Source: Rostratula benghalensis (taxonomy: Eukaryota; Chordata; Aves; Charadriiformes; Rostratulidae). Taken from it: a stretch of 64,000 bases of DNA. The number at the start of each line of letters is the position of its first letter. Positions within the stretch are counted from its first letter, which is position 1. A program made the translations under genes and the position numbers. The stretch spans positions 3,944,283-4,008,282 of the forward strand of contig VXAI01000035.1 of assembly GCA_013399305.1 (NCBI GenBank). Reading direction: 5' to 3'. The notes below the pieces were generated by a model, which was given only the letters and a program-made list of their open reading frames with translations, was not told the DNA's origin and did no database searches. Shown here one piece after another: positions 6,661-21,981 of the stretch.

Positions 6661-9600
6661 CGGGCTGCTTTGCTGTTTTCTGTGGCTGTTAGTGTTAATT
6701 AAGGCGCGGGAAAACTCATCGCGGTTTCCATCTCACGGGTTTCAACAGAGATACTTGAACTGTTGCCAAAAAAATTTTAAAAAATTATCCCCTGTTACTA
6801 TTCCTTTCCGGTTTCTCCTTTATTTTTCTCTACTTTTTTGTTAGGGAAAAAAACAAAACCAAACCACCACACACAAAAAAAAATAATCCACTTCCGTGAG
6901 TAATTTCGAAAAGCAGAAATAAAAAGCACGAAAAGAAACCCCGAAGTTGCACAGTGCTTTGTTTTTCGTCTCTAAAACAAGCTTATTTGGGGGAAAAAAA
7001 AAGGCAAAAAAAGAGGAGAAAATGAATTTGAACATATGTTTTAATCTAAAAACTATTATTTTTCAGCCAGTACCCTTATTTCTGCGTTATTAAGGAATCT
7101 AGTGATCAGTGAAACAGATGCTCCCGACCCAAGATGCAAGTGGGCTGCTGGGAATACCCACTGTAACCCCGGGAACGGCCGGAGCTTGGCCTACGAAGCC
7201 CCGAAGAGGGCTTCATCCACCACAGGTCCACCGCAATCTAGAATTCACAGTTAAATCATGTGGCTGGTTGCCGGATTTGGGGGAAATTATTGAGGGCGGT
7301 GGGAAGGGAGGGTGTGGTGCGGATGCGGGGGAGGTGGTGTTAATTGCGAGGGAGGTGGCCAGGGGTGGGAAGAGGTTAAAGGGTCGGGGAACGTAGCTTG
7401 CCGTGGCTAACACGAGTGATGCAGCTGGAGAAGGAATGTTTGTAAGAAGTCCGGTGCTGGATAAAGCTGAAGGTGAAAGAAGTGAGGAGGGAAGGGGTGA
7501 ATTTCAGCAGAGAAGACCACTGTGAGGGGCTGATGTGGTTGTAGGCTCGCAAGAGCTAATGGAGAACTTGGATGTAGTAGTAAAGGTTGTGGAAATGCTT
7601 AAGAACCACCAAAATAAGATCTCGGTGCCTGTATTACAAATGTGCAATGAAAATGTTGTGTCACTTGCTGGATGTTGAGTTTGAAGGAAGGCCATGTTCA
7701 TGAAAAGTAGAAGGCAGCTCTTTTTTGGACTGTGTTAAAAGTCTGTTATAATGTACCTTTCCCGAGGGAGCCTCTAAGACTTGATTATACTCTGCACAGG
7801 CTGAGTAAGGCAGTGCTATGTGGCAGGGTTTACATTTTCAAGGAAGCTATGAAAAGCTCTTAATTTCAGATATAGTAATACTGGGTGCTGTACAGAGGTC
7901 AGGGGATTCAATTACATGTGCACTCATAATACAGGCCAAGGGCTGAGCAAGTGGCCATCAGTGCAAAATGGTGATGGGTGTTTTTACAGTGACTCATTGA
8001 TTGTTCATGTGGAAGCAAGTACATCAAGAGAGATGAAAATGCTTAAAGACAAGAAGATATTAGTAATAGCCTTAACTGCAACAGGCTGTTTGCTAACCAT
8101 TTCTAACCATAACAAAGTCTGAGGCCAGCTCTCTCCAAATGCTAGAGTAAACTCGTGTTCATCTCTACCCCAGGTGTGAATTTGGCAGACGTGGACAAGG
8201 GCATGATGAGACACCCGCCTGGGGGATAATTCTGTTTGGAATGTTGTTTTGTGCAGTATTGGATTTACCTGTATGTGGGAGCTAAAGTCTTATCTGAGAT
8301 TTTATCTTAACTCCTTGCAAACTCTAAACTACAGGGGGGAAAACATTGCTTCCTGACAGCCGCCTTCTGATGGTCTGGAAGAGCAAAATCTTGTCCTATA
8401 CTGATTTGTGGATTAATTTTCTGTAAGAGGTGGTGATATGTGGGATGCGTTCTGATTTCTGGCTTCACATAGGTGCTCTGCCAAAATGAATTCTGTGATG
8501 TAGATCTGTTGGGGGTAAGGATGGCTCCTACGGTGTGTTCTCAATGTACATGTGCTTGTAGCTACTAGGGAAATGGAGGTATTTTTTCTGTCCTATATTC
8601 TCTTTTTTTTTTGTTTGTTTGTTTTGGATCTTATTAATGTGCTGTAAATCTTGTAAGAGTTAGTTATGCTGGAGGTTGTTTTTGCATAGTGGGTGTTTTC
8701 TTTTTCCCCCAAATACCTGAATGGATGAAAACTGTCTAGGTAAAAGCATAGATGAATTTCAGAAAAAGATGTAGAAATCCATTGAAAGCCAGTTACAAAT
8801 CTGCTATGCATATCTTCAGAAACTAGTTGACCATTTAACTGGGGAAATATAATAGATGGTCAGGATCTGTGCAAATTCGGGAAGTTTTGTGACAGCAGGG
8901 CAGGCTCCTGGGGAGAAGAGGGAAATGGAAAGGAAACCAGAAGCAGAGTGGATCTTTTCGTGTGGTCTGACAGGCAGATGGAAAGCATGAATTACAAAGG
9001 CTTTTAAAAAGATCTGCTTGGGGTTTATGTTTACAGAGAGATTTAACAAGACTGGCTGGCCTTAAAATGCTGAGGTCGTTGCTAAAATCAGATGTTTGGA
9101 AGTGAAATGGGGTACTAGCCCTGGACCAGAATGTAGGAGAGGTTCACAGACATTCAACAGGACAGGAGCAGGGCCAGCAAGGCAGGGACCCTATAAACCA
9201 TTAGCAGGCCCAGAAAAGGGCTTAAAGGTCAGCAGGACCTGGATTTGGGGTAGGGAGGGAGGGTACAGCCCCTGCTAAAGGGAGCTGGGTCCAGAAATGG
9301 AGCCTCCAAGCAAGAGTAGCAATGGCAACATGAGCAGGCAGGGAGAATGAGCTTGGATTTGTGCAGCAGGGACTTACTGATGAAACAGCTTTATAGGGAA
9401 CAAAGGTATCAAAATGTTACCTCACTTTCTTGTAAGTGGGATATGGGATATTGATTTCCTCTCCTGGCTTGAGGAAGCCCATGGTTTACCTTGGGTAGAA
9501 CCTATGGATTTCCTCAGCTTTTCTAAATCTCCTGCTTGAAAGGTTAGCCATAGATATTTACAGCCAAATGAATGGGGCAAATAGTGGAGATTATAATTTG

Positions 9601-12600
9601 AAGAGTTTTTGCTTTGCAAGGGGAGAGTCAGAAATTCTATACTGGTTAGGAGAATCTAATTAAGGACCTGTTCAATAGGAGTAAATGGCAACTGATCAGG
9701 CACTCAGAAGATGGACTAAAATTGCAGTGCTCAGTCCAGTGTGCTTGAATGAAGTTGAAATGCCTGGCTTTTTCCTGCTTAGAGGGATGAGATACGTTTA
9801 ATTTCTCTAATCATTATTTTTATTGACATTATGACACTTTACTTTGATACAGAGAAGGTAACCCTAATGCAGTGGGGCCGAGAGTGGGAAAATACTCAAG
9901 TGGTTTGGCGGGCAAAACATGGACCCAGCCCCTTGTGAAGATCTGTACCCTTCTTTGTGAAAGCCTCATCTTGACCAGTAGGGATTAGAGAGGTGTGGGT
10001 GGGGTTTTGGGGTTTTTTTTTTTTTTTCCAGGGTGTCTTATCTACAAGATTTAAGTTGCAGCCTTCTTCCTGTTCAGTGGGTGAAGAGGTTCCTAGAACA
10101 CTGGTTGGATTTCTTTTTTTCAGATCTGTTGGAAAAATATCTTAGAATGTGAATATAAGTAGTAATATAAGACTTGCTGTATTTGGGGGGAAAGTTCATC
10201 CATCGCTTGGTTTACAAGTATAATCTGTGGCCCAAAGTACACCACACAACTCTTATTTACTATAAGTATAATGGTATAAAAAATATTCAGTATGTACCCC
10301 ACACCCACGGGAGATACTTGGAGATGGTGGCAAGGGCATTATGGTGTGTCTCACTAGCATTGAGTTATTTCCCAAGTGTCACGTGAAAATGCCTATGGAT
10401 TCTGATGCCAGACTGAAGTGTGTGTTAATTGTCCCACTGGTATTCTGTGCATCTTCCACTGTGGCTTCCTAATTTTCCTTCTGGGAGAGGTCTCAGCTAT
10501 TTTTCAGTGTCGAGTACCTTGGTCACAGAAGGAAGAACTTGCTTTATCTCGGCAAGCAAGGATCCTTATGTCTTTGTTCTGGAAAGAGCTTGAAATTTGT
10601 GTGAGATGAGGGTGTCAACATGCTTGGCTGTCAGGGTTGTTTCTAACTGTAGTGCAGGGCTGGCAAAATGGGGCACTTGGCTCTTGAGTGGAAAATAGCT
10701 CTATTTAACTAGAAGTCTGTGGTGATGGAGGTCATGGGCTATAGGTGTGCTTTTAAGAAGCAGGGCCAACTGGGGAGCTAGGGCCTATCTCCTTTGTTAT
10801 TTTATTCCTTATCACTGTAATGCCTAAGAAGAGTTAGTCCTGATTAGATGGGCTGTACTGAACAACAGCAAATTATGTTCTAAAAACTGTAGAAAGCTAA
10901 GATTGACCCATGAAGTCATTGGTAAAATGTCTGGTTTTCTTGGATGCCTCAGCAGGGTAGATGCTGTATCTAATGGATGTCGATGATGTTGGGCAGAGGC
11001 TCTCTCATTAAGAAACTGCCTGCTGGAACTCCCTCCAGCCATCTGGCATCCAAACTGCAACAGCAAAAAGGATCCTGTTGGTGATTTTCAGTAAATGTTT
11101 TGCACAGAGTCATCTTTGTTGACTGTCTCTATTGTTTTGCAGATGTCTATGGTATCATGACTGCTTTTTTTTTTTTTTTTCAACCTTAATTGAGACCCAT
11201 TCTCCCAAATCCAAGGATTAACTTTGTAACACAAATGAAATGGGTATGAAATTTTTAAAACATATGTTATATATTTTTTTAAAAAACAGATCTTCAGATC
11301 ACATGTAAAATTTCAAATATTTGCAATTTTTACACACTGGACTACTGTTGTACTTTTATTAAAATTATGCATACAGATGATTTTGACTGTTTTGTTCTTT
11401 GGTTTCTGGGTATTGCTCCTCACTTTTGGAAAGATTAGGTTGTAGAATTTTTCTTGAAGCTTTTGAAGGCTTTGTGAACAACAGTAACAATGAAAATACT
11501 TTATTAGTGTATATCACCCTGGCTGGTGGTAATTTGATTTATTTTGCCACAAATAACAATGGCTTAGTCTCTTTTCCCCTCAGTTGAATTTCTGGTGTAA
11601 GTGGGGCTCTCGGATCTAACACTTATAGACTCTGGACTCACTTGGGCAAGATCTGCCTTTTTTAATTCATGGACCTAAGCACAGAATATTGCCTTGAAGC
11701 AGGATGCACAGCAACCAAGTGCTTCCTGTGACAGCAACATGCTGCTGGTGCTCAGTGGGTGTGAGCTCCTGATCTGTCCTGAGATTAATCTGAAAATGAA
11801 GTGATTCTTGAAATAGGTATAACTGATGCTTCAGCTGACTGTGGCACACTTAGAGTAGAGCGTATTAACTTCTTATAACAAGCCTTTTGAAAGGTACAAT
11901 TATCCCTTATCTTTGCAGGTTGGTTTGTTTAACTTTCACTGGATTATTCTTGTGGAATAAGAATGAGATATTGCTGTTGCAGAGGAGCACTGGGACCATG
12001 TAAATGAAGGAAGCTGTGAGGTTTTGTAGTGAAAACTTCCCATGGCTCAGGGAAGGTTTGGTTTGTGTACTAAATTCTGCTGCTGATTTACCAACACTGT
12101 GTGACCTTCAGCTACTGAAAACAATTAATTTTTTTTTTTTTTTAAAGTGACTCCTGTATTGACTGTCTGGTTTTAGTATGAGACACAAGGATTGAATTGC
12201 AGACTTTTGTACTACTTGAGTATTTATTTTTAATAAGGGTCCTAATTAAGTGTGTAATCTCTGTTGCAGGAAAGCTCTCCTGGACCCTGTCTTCATTCAT
12301 TAAAATGTGTCAAATTCCTCAGAGTTTAGAGCTGAGCTCTAACAATGGCAAAAGAGACCCTATGTCCTGAATATATACTAACATGTGCCAAAGAATATGC
12401 TTGTTAATAAGCACTTGTTCAGTGATAAAGTATAGCAACAAGGGGTTATGCATTTCCTCACTTCCAGCTACACAAGCAGAGCCCCTGACTTCACTCAGGA
12501 AGCTATACTGTTGTGAGACATGGAAAAGTAAAATACCCTCTGCTTTATAATAAGTCATTCCAGCTCTGTCTAATTAACACTTCTTAGTGTTAATTGTAAC

Positions 12601-13000
12601 CCCCTGTTCTGTGCTTTTCAGGGACAATATTTCCCAAGTACTGCTGATGAAATGTCAGGCAGAGGTAATAATTTTGTTTTCCTTGCTATTATAACATTGT
12701 GCCATAGATATAGTTATATACAGAGATAGATGCCAATCAACCAACAGAGCAAACAAGATGAAGAAGTAAAAATCTTCTCCTTAGAGAGCTTCTTAGGCAG
12801 ACAATGAATTATGAGTTCTTCTGTCTAGAGAACTTGCAGTGAAAATGGCTATTCCTACTGGCATACCTCACTGTGATTAAAAAAAAAAAAAGAAAAAAGG
12901 AATAATTTTAGGTGGCTTGTTTTATTAAATCAATAGGTTTAACAGATGGAGTAGTGGAGTACAAAAATACAAATTATTTTTTTATGTAATCTGCAGAATC
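6661..13000. other. Gene-free intergenic DNA
   Basis: No credible exon, RNA gene or recognisable transposon is seen on either strand. Contents are simple: T/A runs (for example near 10011-10028 and 11165-11180), a (TTTG)n patch near 8600-8625 and a G-rich stretch at 7270-7395. Open frames are under 100 codons and lack any known domain. Confidence 0.6.
7270..7395 (+). repeat. G-rich purine-biased stretch, possible G-quadruplex potential
   Basis: Many GGG and GGGG runs separated by short spacers occur on the + strand, standing out from the AT-rich surroundings. Several sets of four G-runs could fold as quadruplexes. Function is unknown. Confidence 0.45.
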
Positions 13001-16000
13001 CTACAGGCTTTTAACATCAGTGCCACAGAAATACCATTGACCACTATTTGCAGAACAGCTTTAAATGAACAATAAAGACCTTCCTGTTGCTGGAAGGGGG
13101 AAAGTCCTGTTGGTGCTCGAGTAAACCTGCCTATCTAGGTTTTGTAGTCTGGAGGAAATGAGAGAATACTCAAAGAAAGTGGGAACATGAGATACATCAT
13201 TAAAACACCACTCCGGTGCTGGCAACACTACAGAATCATTGCAAGTAAGAATATGGGGCTGTAGTGTGTCATTGATGTTTATGTAGGATTTTTCTTTTAG
13301 AATGCAACTTAAATATCAAAGGTGGAGTTTGCTCTGTGGCTAGAGAATGTAAAGCAGTTACTTAATTTTCTCATTCAAACAATCCTGTGTGAGAGAGTAG
13401 GGGGGGAAAGTATCTGTGATGGCTCTATATTTTAGGAGAAGGTGAAAGTGTGAGAGAGACCTGACCAAAGGTAAAAACAACCAACCGACCCCTCTGTGAT
13501 GAAACATTTGGCAGAAAAAAAAAAAAAGGCAATTACATGAATGTGAACTGAATAATGAAAATACATTGTCCAACAATTTCTATCACATCTGGTATAGTTA
13601 AATTAATAACAACTTTAAAAGTTTTAAATTTTTTGGTTTCAAATGGGAACAGGGTCTTAAATTTAGGTCCAGACCCAACATAACAAATTTCTCCCTTTAA
13701 TGTAACTGCTTAATTTCTCTGCTTAATGCAACACTTTGGACTTGCAGAAGACTTGATGGCCCTGTGAAACATCTGGAAGTGCTTTGACATGCTACTCTTG
13801 AGAGACTGCAGGTGTCTATAGCCTGGTGGCTATTTTGTAGAGTTTTACGCTATATTCCTAAACCCCAAGGAAGAAGGAGGGGAATGGTAGAAATATCTTT
13901 CCATAGATGGAGACTGGTATAACTAAATGGAAAATTTGAAGACTATTTATTAACTGCATTTGAAATGCATTGAGTGGCTTGCAAAAGACAGACTAATTTA
14001 GAGGATGGCAACAAAACCCCAGAGCATTTGAATTTTTATTTTTCTTTAAATAGCTCACTACTGGTACTTTATCACTATAGACTTTTGCTTTATCTCTACA
14101 GAAATTAACTTTTTTGATTCTTTTTGGCCTGTTGGCTTGGTTTCTCAGTATTGTGATTGTTCTATGGACATGTTACCTTTTAAAGAAGTTGCTTATCAAA
14201 AAGCTTACCTACAGGTAGGGATCAACAAGTGCCCTCTGAAAAAGGAAAGCACTGTTAAATGCTCTTATACTGCAGAATAAAAATATGATGTTCTACACTT
14301 CTAATACCTGTGGTCTAGACACATTTTTTTATCATTGATTTTTTTTTTCCTCTTTACGTGAAATAATAATGGTAAATTTGACTCAATCACTCCTCAACAT
14401 TTAAAATACTTAAATGGTTTATTTTTCTTTGTCAGCATGCCATCATTCCTGCATTCTGAATTTCTGACCCCTGAGATTTATGGGGTTGTTCGATCATCCT
14501 GCTGGAGATGAAGGAAAAGTTAAGCATGTGTAGGGAGCAGAAGTGAGAAGTTGAGGTGCAGCAGCTTGTTCTAGATGGAGTGAAAACTGAAATCAGTATG
14601 GGATATTGTCCATTTCTTTATGCAATATATTTTTGAAAGGCTGTAATCAAATGGTAGATCCTTGCAACCGAGTCATGGTTGAATTTGGTGACAGTGGTCT
14701 CTGTGTGATTATGTACATACATGTTTCTATATATATCCACGTTACCTTTGTGACTTCATTTACCATTTGTAGTTTCTTTACCAATTAACTTTTCTAACAC
14801 AGCAGTCCACCCGGCATCATGTCACACATGCTGACCATGTGCTGATTTAAGGTTGGAGATAATTTAGCAGAGGTGCTGATTATGGCAAACTTACTCCCAG
14901 GAGACCAACGAGCAATGGATGTTTTGTGATGAAGTTTGTTTTGTGTACATTAGGAAGATAACATCACATATGAGAGATTAGAACGTGACACTAAGACCAA
15001 AATAAACATGTGAACTAACTCTGTGAAATCCACACTGCAAAAAAGAAGATACGAAATTGGGTAGTAGACCACATGGCTCTGTATCTGAGGCTCAGTTTCA
15101 AACTTTGAATACTGAAGGTAGTATGTTAGACCTGAGCTTATGAACTCCTACCTGTTGTGTTTTATGCATGTGAATGATCTCAGCAACTTTCATACTGACC
15201 CATTTCCCAAACTTTTGAAGATTTAAGCCTTTACAATACGGGACTGCTTTCTTTGGTGTGCCTTTTGTTGTGCATCCACCAAAAATACAGTAATAATACA
15301 TTAGAAGTCCCTTTGAATTTACTTCATATTGAGGTGGAAAAGCAGCTGAATACTAGCCTAGTAAATATGCTGCTTGGACAGGGAAAGACTGATACTATAG
15401 TAATTTCAGCACAGTAGAATTGCTAGTGAAGAGGAAACAAATTATAGTTAAGAAAAATATAGATAAAAAAGTGTGTTTTCTTGCATCCTTCATTCAGCTC
15501 TTTCTTGATGACCGAGCAGACTTATATGACTATAAGCCAATGGGTTCCTTATCCTTCCAAAACTGTACCCCAGTATATAAACAATGAATTGCAAAAGGGA
15601 TGCACAATATACAACCTGAATTTCATCTTATTAATTGGAACTCTGCCAAAATGAAAGCTGACTTATTTAGTGGAAATAATTCCTCACAGAGGAAAAAGAA
15701 CAGTTTTTGTAGGCCACCTAATATGCATCTCAGGGTCATCTGCTAATGCCTTGGAAAAAGTTTCATAGTCATGAACAGTATAAAATTAATGAATTGGACA
15801 TATCTGTTTCCCATAAGTTATCTATTCTGAATTAAGTTAAAGTTGAAAGTAATCTAAAATCATATGTTTGTCCCCCTCTTTACATTACACTTGTATTATT
15901 TTAAAAGTAATTTTCTCCATTGTTTTTAGAATTTTTCTCCCTTTATGAAAAAACTGCAAGAATAGGAAACTGCATTCCCACAAAATACCATCTAAAAAAG

Positions 16001-19000
16001 AAGGGTGAAAAATGAAAAAAAAAAAAAACAACAAACCACAAACCCAAAAATGAACAAACAAAAAACCCCAAACATAAAAATCTTCAGATATATCACAGTT
16101 TTATAGGAGTGATGTCCAATGGAATGGAAACCCCAGAACTTTTTAAGAGTTTGGATCTGAGCATTATAGTTCAGACTTTTCTTACTTTTTTTTTAAAAAA
16201 AATTATAGTTATTAGCCAGTGTTCAGTATTTTTAAATTATCATTATCATAAAAATATTCTAGGCCAGAGAACTGCAGGCCATGTTTTGGACAAAGTTTTT
16301 AATGAACAGTTCATAATCTGACCAAAGGAAGATACTTCTTTTTTGTCCTTCAATAGTAATACTATTTTCTCCTCCACCTGGTTTGTGTTTTAATTGGTAC
16401 ATCTGTCTTTAACAGAATCTCTCCAGTAACTCTCTCCCTGCTCTGGCTCTTAAACCTTCAGTCTTCTCTCTAGCTTAGGTAGCACATTCCTGTGACTGCC
16501 ATATAGTTTTCAAAGTGTCTTCTACCTAATTGCCACTAAAATACCCTTTGGGAAAAAAAAAATCTCACTAGGGACTGTGTTTCTTCAGTGTGTTTTTTTT
16601 CTGAGATTTAGTTACCAAGTAGCAGTGCAGGATGCTTGAAAGAGCTCAGGAAGCAGCCTCTCTCCTGAGAGTGATTCAAAGGGATGATTAGGAGAATGCA
16701 GGAGATTGTGTTTGTAATAGTGGTAGTTTCTCCTAATCCCTCTTTGTTTTAACAACCGTGTATAAAACTTTAAAGGTGCATGCTGAGCTCTTGTTCAAGT
16801 GTCGGTAGTGGAAGTGCAGAGGTTAAGAGGTGTCTCTCTTGCAAGCAAATGCAGAAAATGGTGCTGTGATTTGGGCACCTGATTGCAACTCGGAAGGCTT
16901 TGGTTAAACTTCCTGTTCTACCAAAGACCTCCTGTGGGCTCAAGGGGAATTATGTGGAGCTCATGTGAAGTACTGTGTCCTTCCCAGCCCAAACTTTCTT
17001 GTCTAGAGTAGCTAGTTGGAGTTTGACAGAGAGAAATGAGAAGAATTGCTGCATCTAGCAAACGAGCTATGAGTATTGGCTAAAGTTACTGACTTATTGA
17101 ATACATACTGAAAGTATTTTCATACAATCTGATTCTAGGAGTCCTTGTATTTCATTAGAATTTCAGAGTTTGCTTTTAAACAAACTTTTAGACATCTGGC
17201 TGAGGAAGAAAAAATGAAGTCATTAACCATTAAGGCTTGATAAAATGAAGGAAATGGCATAGCTCTTAAAGTGTTATGTTTAAAGCAGTCCAAGACCAGA
17301 TCTGACTTCTTGTTTAGGATTCCAGGTTGGCAGTACCAGAAGACAGGCTCTTGCCAACCATCAGAAACTAAAAGCAGCCAGGGTTTCACGCTTCCAGGAC
17401 CCATATTTTTAGATTTAAATAATTTATGTGGTTAATGAATAATAAATTTAATAGTAATGATTAAGGCAGATGACTCCTTGTTCAGTTAAATGGTCACAGC
17501 CAACTGAGAAATGTGCATGGTGCATACATGCTGCTCTCCTCTTCTAAGTTTGCATGCATTCATCCTCTGACAAGCTTGTTCAATGCTGTGGATGATTCAC
17601 TTTGCCCTTAGACAGAGCTTCACCATTTCCTGCCTCGCACCTGGCCTGCAGCAATGTGCTCGGTTTAGAGGAGGGCAGGTAATTAATTTACTGTGTTTTC
17701 CACTCTTGAGCAGTGAAGCTCCAGAAACCACAATTTTCCTCCTGAGCTGCTGTGGAAGTTGATGTGCTGTTCCTTGCTGACTTGTGCAGAGTGTTGCCTG
17801 CTCTGTGGCAGTTTCCTAGGCCAGGCTCTACTGACCCCTCCAAGCTGTTAGCCCCAAAGTCCATCCTGGTGGGAATTAGAACGGCTCGGCAGGGGTGTGC
17901 AGAGATGGGCAGTGCTGGCTTTTGGAACAGGGTCCCTGCAGGGCTCTGGAATAAGAGGGAAAAATTCTCCGTCTCTTACCTTGCCCCTCATTCCCACCCC
18001 TGCCTTTCAGCTCATTTCCTCAAAGAGCCTTTGTGGAGCCTGCAGACCACAGAGCTTTTTTCTTCTTCCTCACCCTGCTCCTCTGTTCCATCTGGTGTTT
18101 GTTTCCCTGTGCTGCCTCTTGTTTGCTCCATTTAAATACTTTAAGAGTCTTGTGCTGGATGCTTTGTCAAGTGGATGCTGTGTAGCATGGACCATGCAGC
18201 CAGGACAGGGGGCCTACAGGCTCTAAGCTACACTAACTTTTGCTGTTGTGCAATGGCTGAGATGTGCTACTCCCTTGGGTTAAGGTCTTTGCACAAAAGG
18301 AGCCCAGACTCATGGGCTAGCACTCCATTGTGGAGGGTTATCTGATGGCAGGGAAGAAGTCCTGTGCTGTCCTTCTTCTGATGGAAGCCAGGAATGAGAA
18401 AAGACTGACTGCACACCTTTGCAGTTCCAAGCTAGTTTGTTGTCCCGCTGGTTGTGGGTGGCATCAATAGAAACATTTGGACACTGAGACAGCTATTCTT
18501 GTATTACTCATGCAAGTGGGGAGCAAACCAAGCCCTCTGCCTGTGCTTGTTGTAATTGTTAATTTATTAATTTATTAACTATTTTACTTTTGTTGATGGA
18601 GCAAAACTCCCATTAAACTGCAAGAGCCTTGTGCAATTAACTGGATTGGGACCATTTGCACCAGAAGGTTTCTTGAAGACTTCCAGCACAACACTGATGG
18701 GATTTGCCTCCTCCAGTGTTTACAGTAGTTTGTGAGGTAAGGAGTCTCATTTTATTTTCCTCTCTTGACCCTTTCTCTAGATCTCTTAGGAAGCAGTCAG
18801 TGATGGGGCTTGTTCTTTGGCACAGCTTTCAGTCAAGCTCAAAAAACCCGTAGGGTCATTGCAACAAAATGAGTTATTCCCAAATTGAGTGTCTCAAGGT
18901 GGAACTAGTGAACTGAGGGCTTAAACTGTGGGAAATTCCTGACAGCCATCTGCTATGCATCTTACCCAATGTGTTTTCACAGGGCTATTTCCCCAAAGAA

Positions 19001-21900
19001 GAGCTAGTGGAAGTTTGCTCCTGTGAGAGGTTTGTTACAGAACTTGTTTGAGCAGTGTCTTGATTCTGCTGCCACTGTGTGGTCAAAACTGGTCTGGTCC
19101 TGCAGGTATTCTTGTTTCTTACCACGGTTTGTGTGGAGCCAGCACAGTCCTGCATCCTACGTGTGATTTGTCTCCGTGCCACTGTTAACATGTAAAAAGA
19201 GTAACTGCGCTGAAATTAAAGGACCCTTTCTTTGTGTTAGCGGTGTTGCCAGATGCACCTGCAGCAACAAGGGGCCGTTGTGCTGAGTAGGTGTCAGGCT
19301 AGAAAAAAAACCCCAACAAGCAGCCCCTAAAACACCTCATTTGACACTGACCATATGTAACAGGTAAATAAAACTGACTGGGCAAGGATAAACCTTCTCA
19401 CAGATGAAGTCAAGGCCTTGATGAATAGCTGCTGTTGACTGAGCTGTTTGAAATATAAGCAAAAAGGGAAGACTCTTGGTGGGATTTCATTAATTTCATT
19501 TGAGGTAACTTTCACAACTTGTACTCACCCCAAGATGATGGCCTCTCCCTGTGTTTTTAAGGTTGAAAAGTTATAGGTCTCTTGCAGCCTTGCACGTTGT
19601 TGAGGTTTCAGTCACGCTTCGGGAGGTTTGCTCTTCAGCAGTAAAGCACTGTAACAAATAATCAAATACAGGTGTACCTAACAAGAAAAAAAAGCTTATA
19701 TTAGCTTTGCTTTTCAGAAAATAATATGGTAATCATTTATGTTTTGCCAGTTCAGTAATATCCAAGAGGTTTCTCAGTCATTAACTCACTTGAGTGAATT
19801 AGAGATGTTTTATTGTAGTAATAAACAGTGATATGTCTTCGGGGACTTTCAAAGCAAGTAAAATAGAAAACGTAAATTACTCTGTGGTTTGGTTCTGCAT
19901 TCCTTGCTCATTCAGGATTTTCAGTGGCTTCAAGGAATGCAGGAGCAAGCCCCAAATATTTGTAAGGAAATCAGGGTGAAAAAAATTTGCCTTGAGCCCA
20001 AAGATTAAAAAAAAGTAAAATGTCAGCACTAGAAATTGACAGAGGGAGAAAATTCCAGCTACTAAGGGAACAGCAGCTGAGAATATCATGCAATACTTTC
20101 ATTAACACAGTATGAAAGGCAATTTAAATAAATAAAAAGATGTGCTTTTTCAGTTTTCAAACCCCCTTATTTAATTTAGGCAAAACAAAACGTGTCACAA
20201 ATGTTAAACTGATTTGCAATAATTTGATGGCCTCAGAGCCGGTTTTGGCTTTACAGTCAACAGCAAGTCACTTGTTCTCCCCCCTGCCTTGCAGTTTGTG
20301 TTAGTAAATCCTCAGTGCTTTGGAGAAGGGAACTTTTCTGTGGGGCTGCGCAATGTCCACAGGCTGAGGTGGGATTCCTGCTCACCCCTGGGCAGCTGTG
20401 GGCAATGCTGGTCCCTCTTACGCTCCCTTCTTGTAATATCCTGTTTTGTTCTCTTGCTGACCCTTTTGCTTTCTCTCTGCACTTGCTTTGAGGTAGAGCA
20501 TGTGTCTTGCTCTTTGCATTTGCACCGTAATGGGGTCCCTAAACAAACTGGTAAGTTTGATGTTTACTGGTTGGTTGATTTTTTTTTTTTAATTAATTGT
20601 TTGTATTTATTTATTTTGCACCAACGTGGATTGTAGACTGAAGCATGTGGTGAACTGCAAGTCCTTGCTGGAAACTGTATTGACTGTACTTGGTTATTTT
20701 AACACAGAGAAAATGAAGAGTTAGCAATAAAGCTCCTAGCCTTACGTGTAGGTCTTGATGTTAGCTGGAAGCTTTGCAGTCAGAGTGAGTGCTTCTAGTG
20801 ACTTTCTCTCCTGTTAGACTTGCTATATGAACCAAGTTCCTACACATTCTCATAATTTATGAGATGTGGGCTGCAGCTGGTTATTTAGGTAGAGTAGTGA
20901 TAGTAGTGCGGATGACAGACAACATTTGCCCATTGTATGATTGCATAAACCACATTTCCTTTGAAAATTAGGCTGAAAATAGAAACCCTTTCCAGTGCCA
21001 AACTTGTCTGTTGTCATTAGCAGAGGCTTTTGCCTGTTCAGGGGTGTGCTGAGCTGCTCATGCAGCTCCTCTGCTAATGTGTCTGCCTCACGCCCTGGTT
21101 GTACTTTCACAGTATTCTGTGAAGTATTTTAATTTATCATGGTGACAAGGAATATAGGTGGGTGTGTGAACAGAAAGGTGAATTTATCATGTGAATCACT
21201 TTCTAGCTTCTTTTTCATTATACTTTTTTTTTTTTTGGTCACTCTTTTCTTTTTGTCTGAAGAAATCTTCCTCATATTCCTGTGTGATATTTCTCATTTC
21301 ATGGTTGTTTAGTGCAAGGGGATGTTTAGTGTCCCCCTGCTGAAGGGGATGCAGACCTAAACCACATTGCATTCAAGGTGGGTCTGTGTGTACAATGATA
21401 AAAAAAATATTGCAGCGACCTTGCACAAGTTTCTTGCATAGAATCTCTCTGCCTCTTCCCCTCTGATCCTAATTCAGGAATACAAGCCAAAGGGTGGAGA
21501 AGAATGAGCTTGTACTTCAGGATACTGAAAAACACCTTCCAGGTCTGAATTCTGCTGCAATAACTGCAGTGCAAGTGGACTTAAGATTTGCTTTTTGTAG
21601 TACTGTCAGAGTGTGATGTGCTACTGGCATCCTGTTGTGCTGTACCCATTAGCAAAGCCAATGGTTAATTTGGACCATTCCAGGAAACTGAAAACCAGCT
21701 TGATGGAAATGAAAATGTCAAGACTAAAATCAGTGTTGGAGCAAACAGATGTAGCACCTTGGGTTTCATGTGTGGTGTGGTTTTTTTTTTTTTTTAATAT
21801 TCCCTTATGGAGGAGCTGGAGTGGATTAATTTCTATTGAAGTAATGTCCACAAAGCCTCATTCACCCATGATGTTATGTATTAATATACCTATAGTTGTT
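13001..21900. other. Gene-free intergenic DNA
   Basis: AT-rich with no recognised gene. A moderately GC-richer patch at about 17750-18220 gives the longest open frame here (127 codons), without a known domain. A-rich low-complexity sequence lies at about 16013-16080. I see no mobile element I can name. Confidence 0.6.
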
Positions 21901-21981
21901 AATAGCAGAGGCTAATGTGCTACTGAAATAACTTTCCGCTTTGTAGGAAGCCGGTCTCTGCTCAGCTGGGCGGGTGTTACG

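Noticed and set aside
14230..14250. Minus-strand CTCF-like motif around AGTGCCCTCTG
   Set aside because: The first four consensus positions fail; likely chance.
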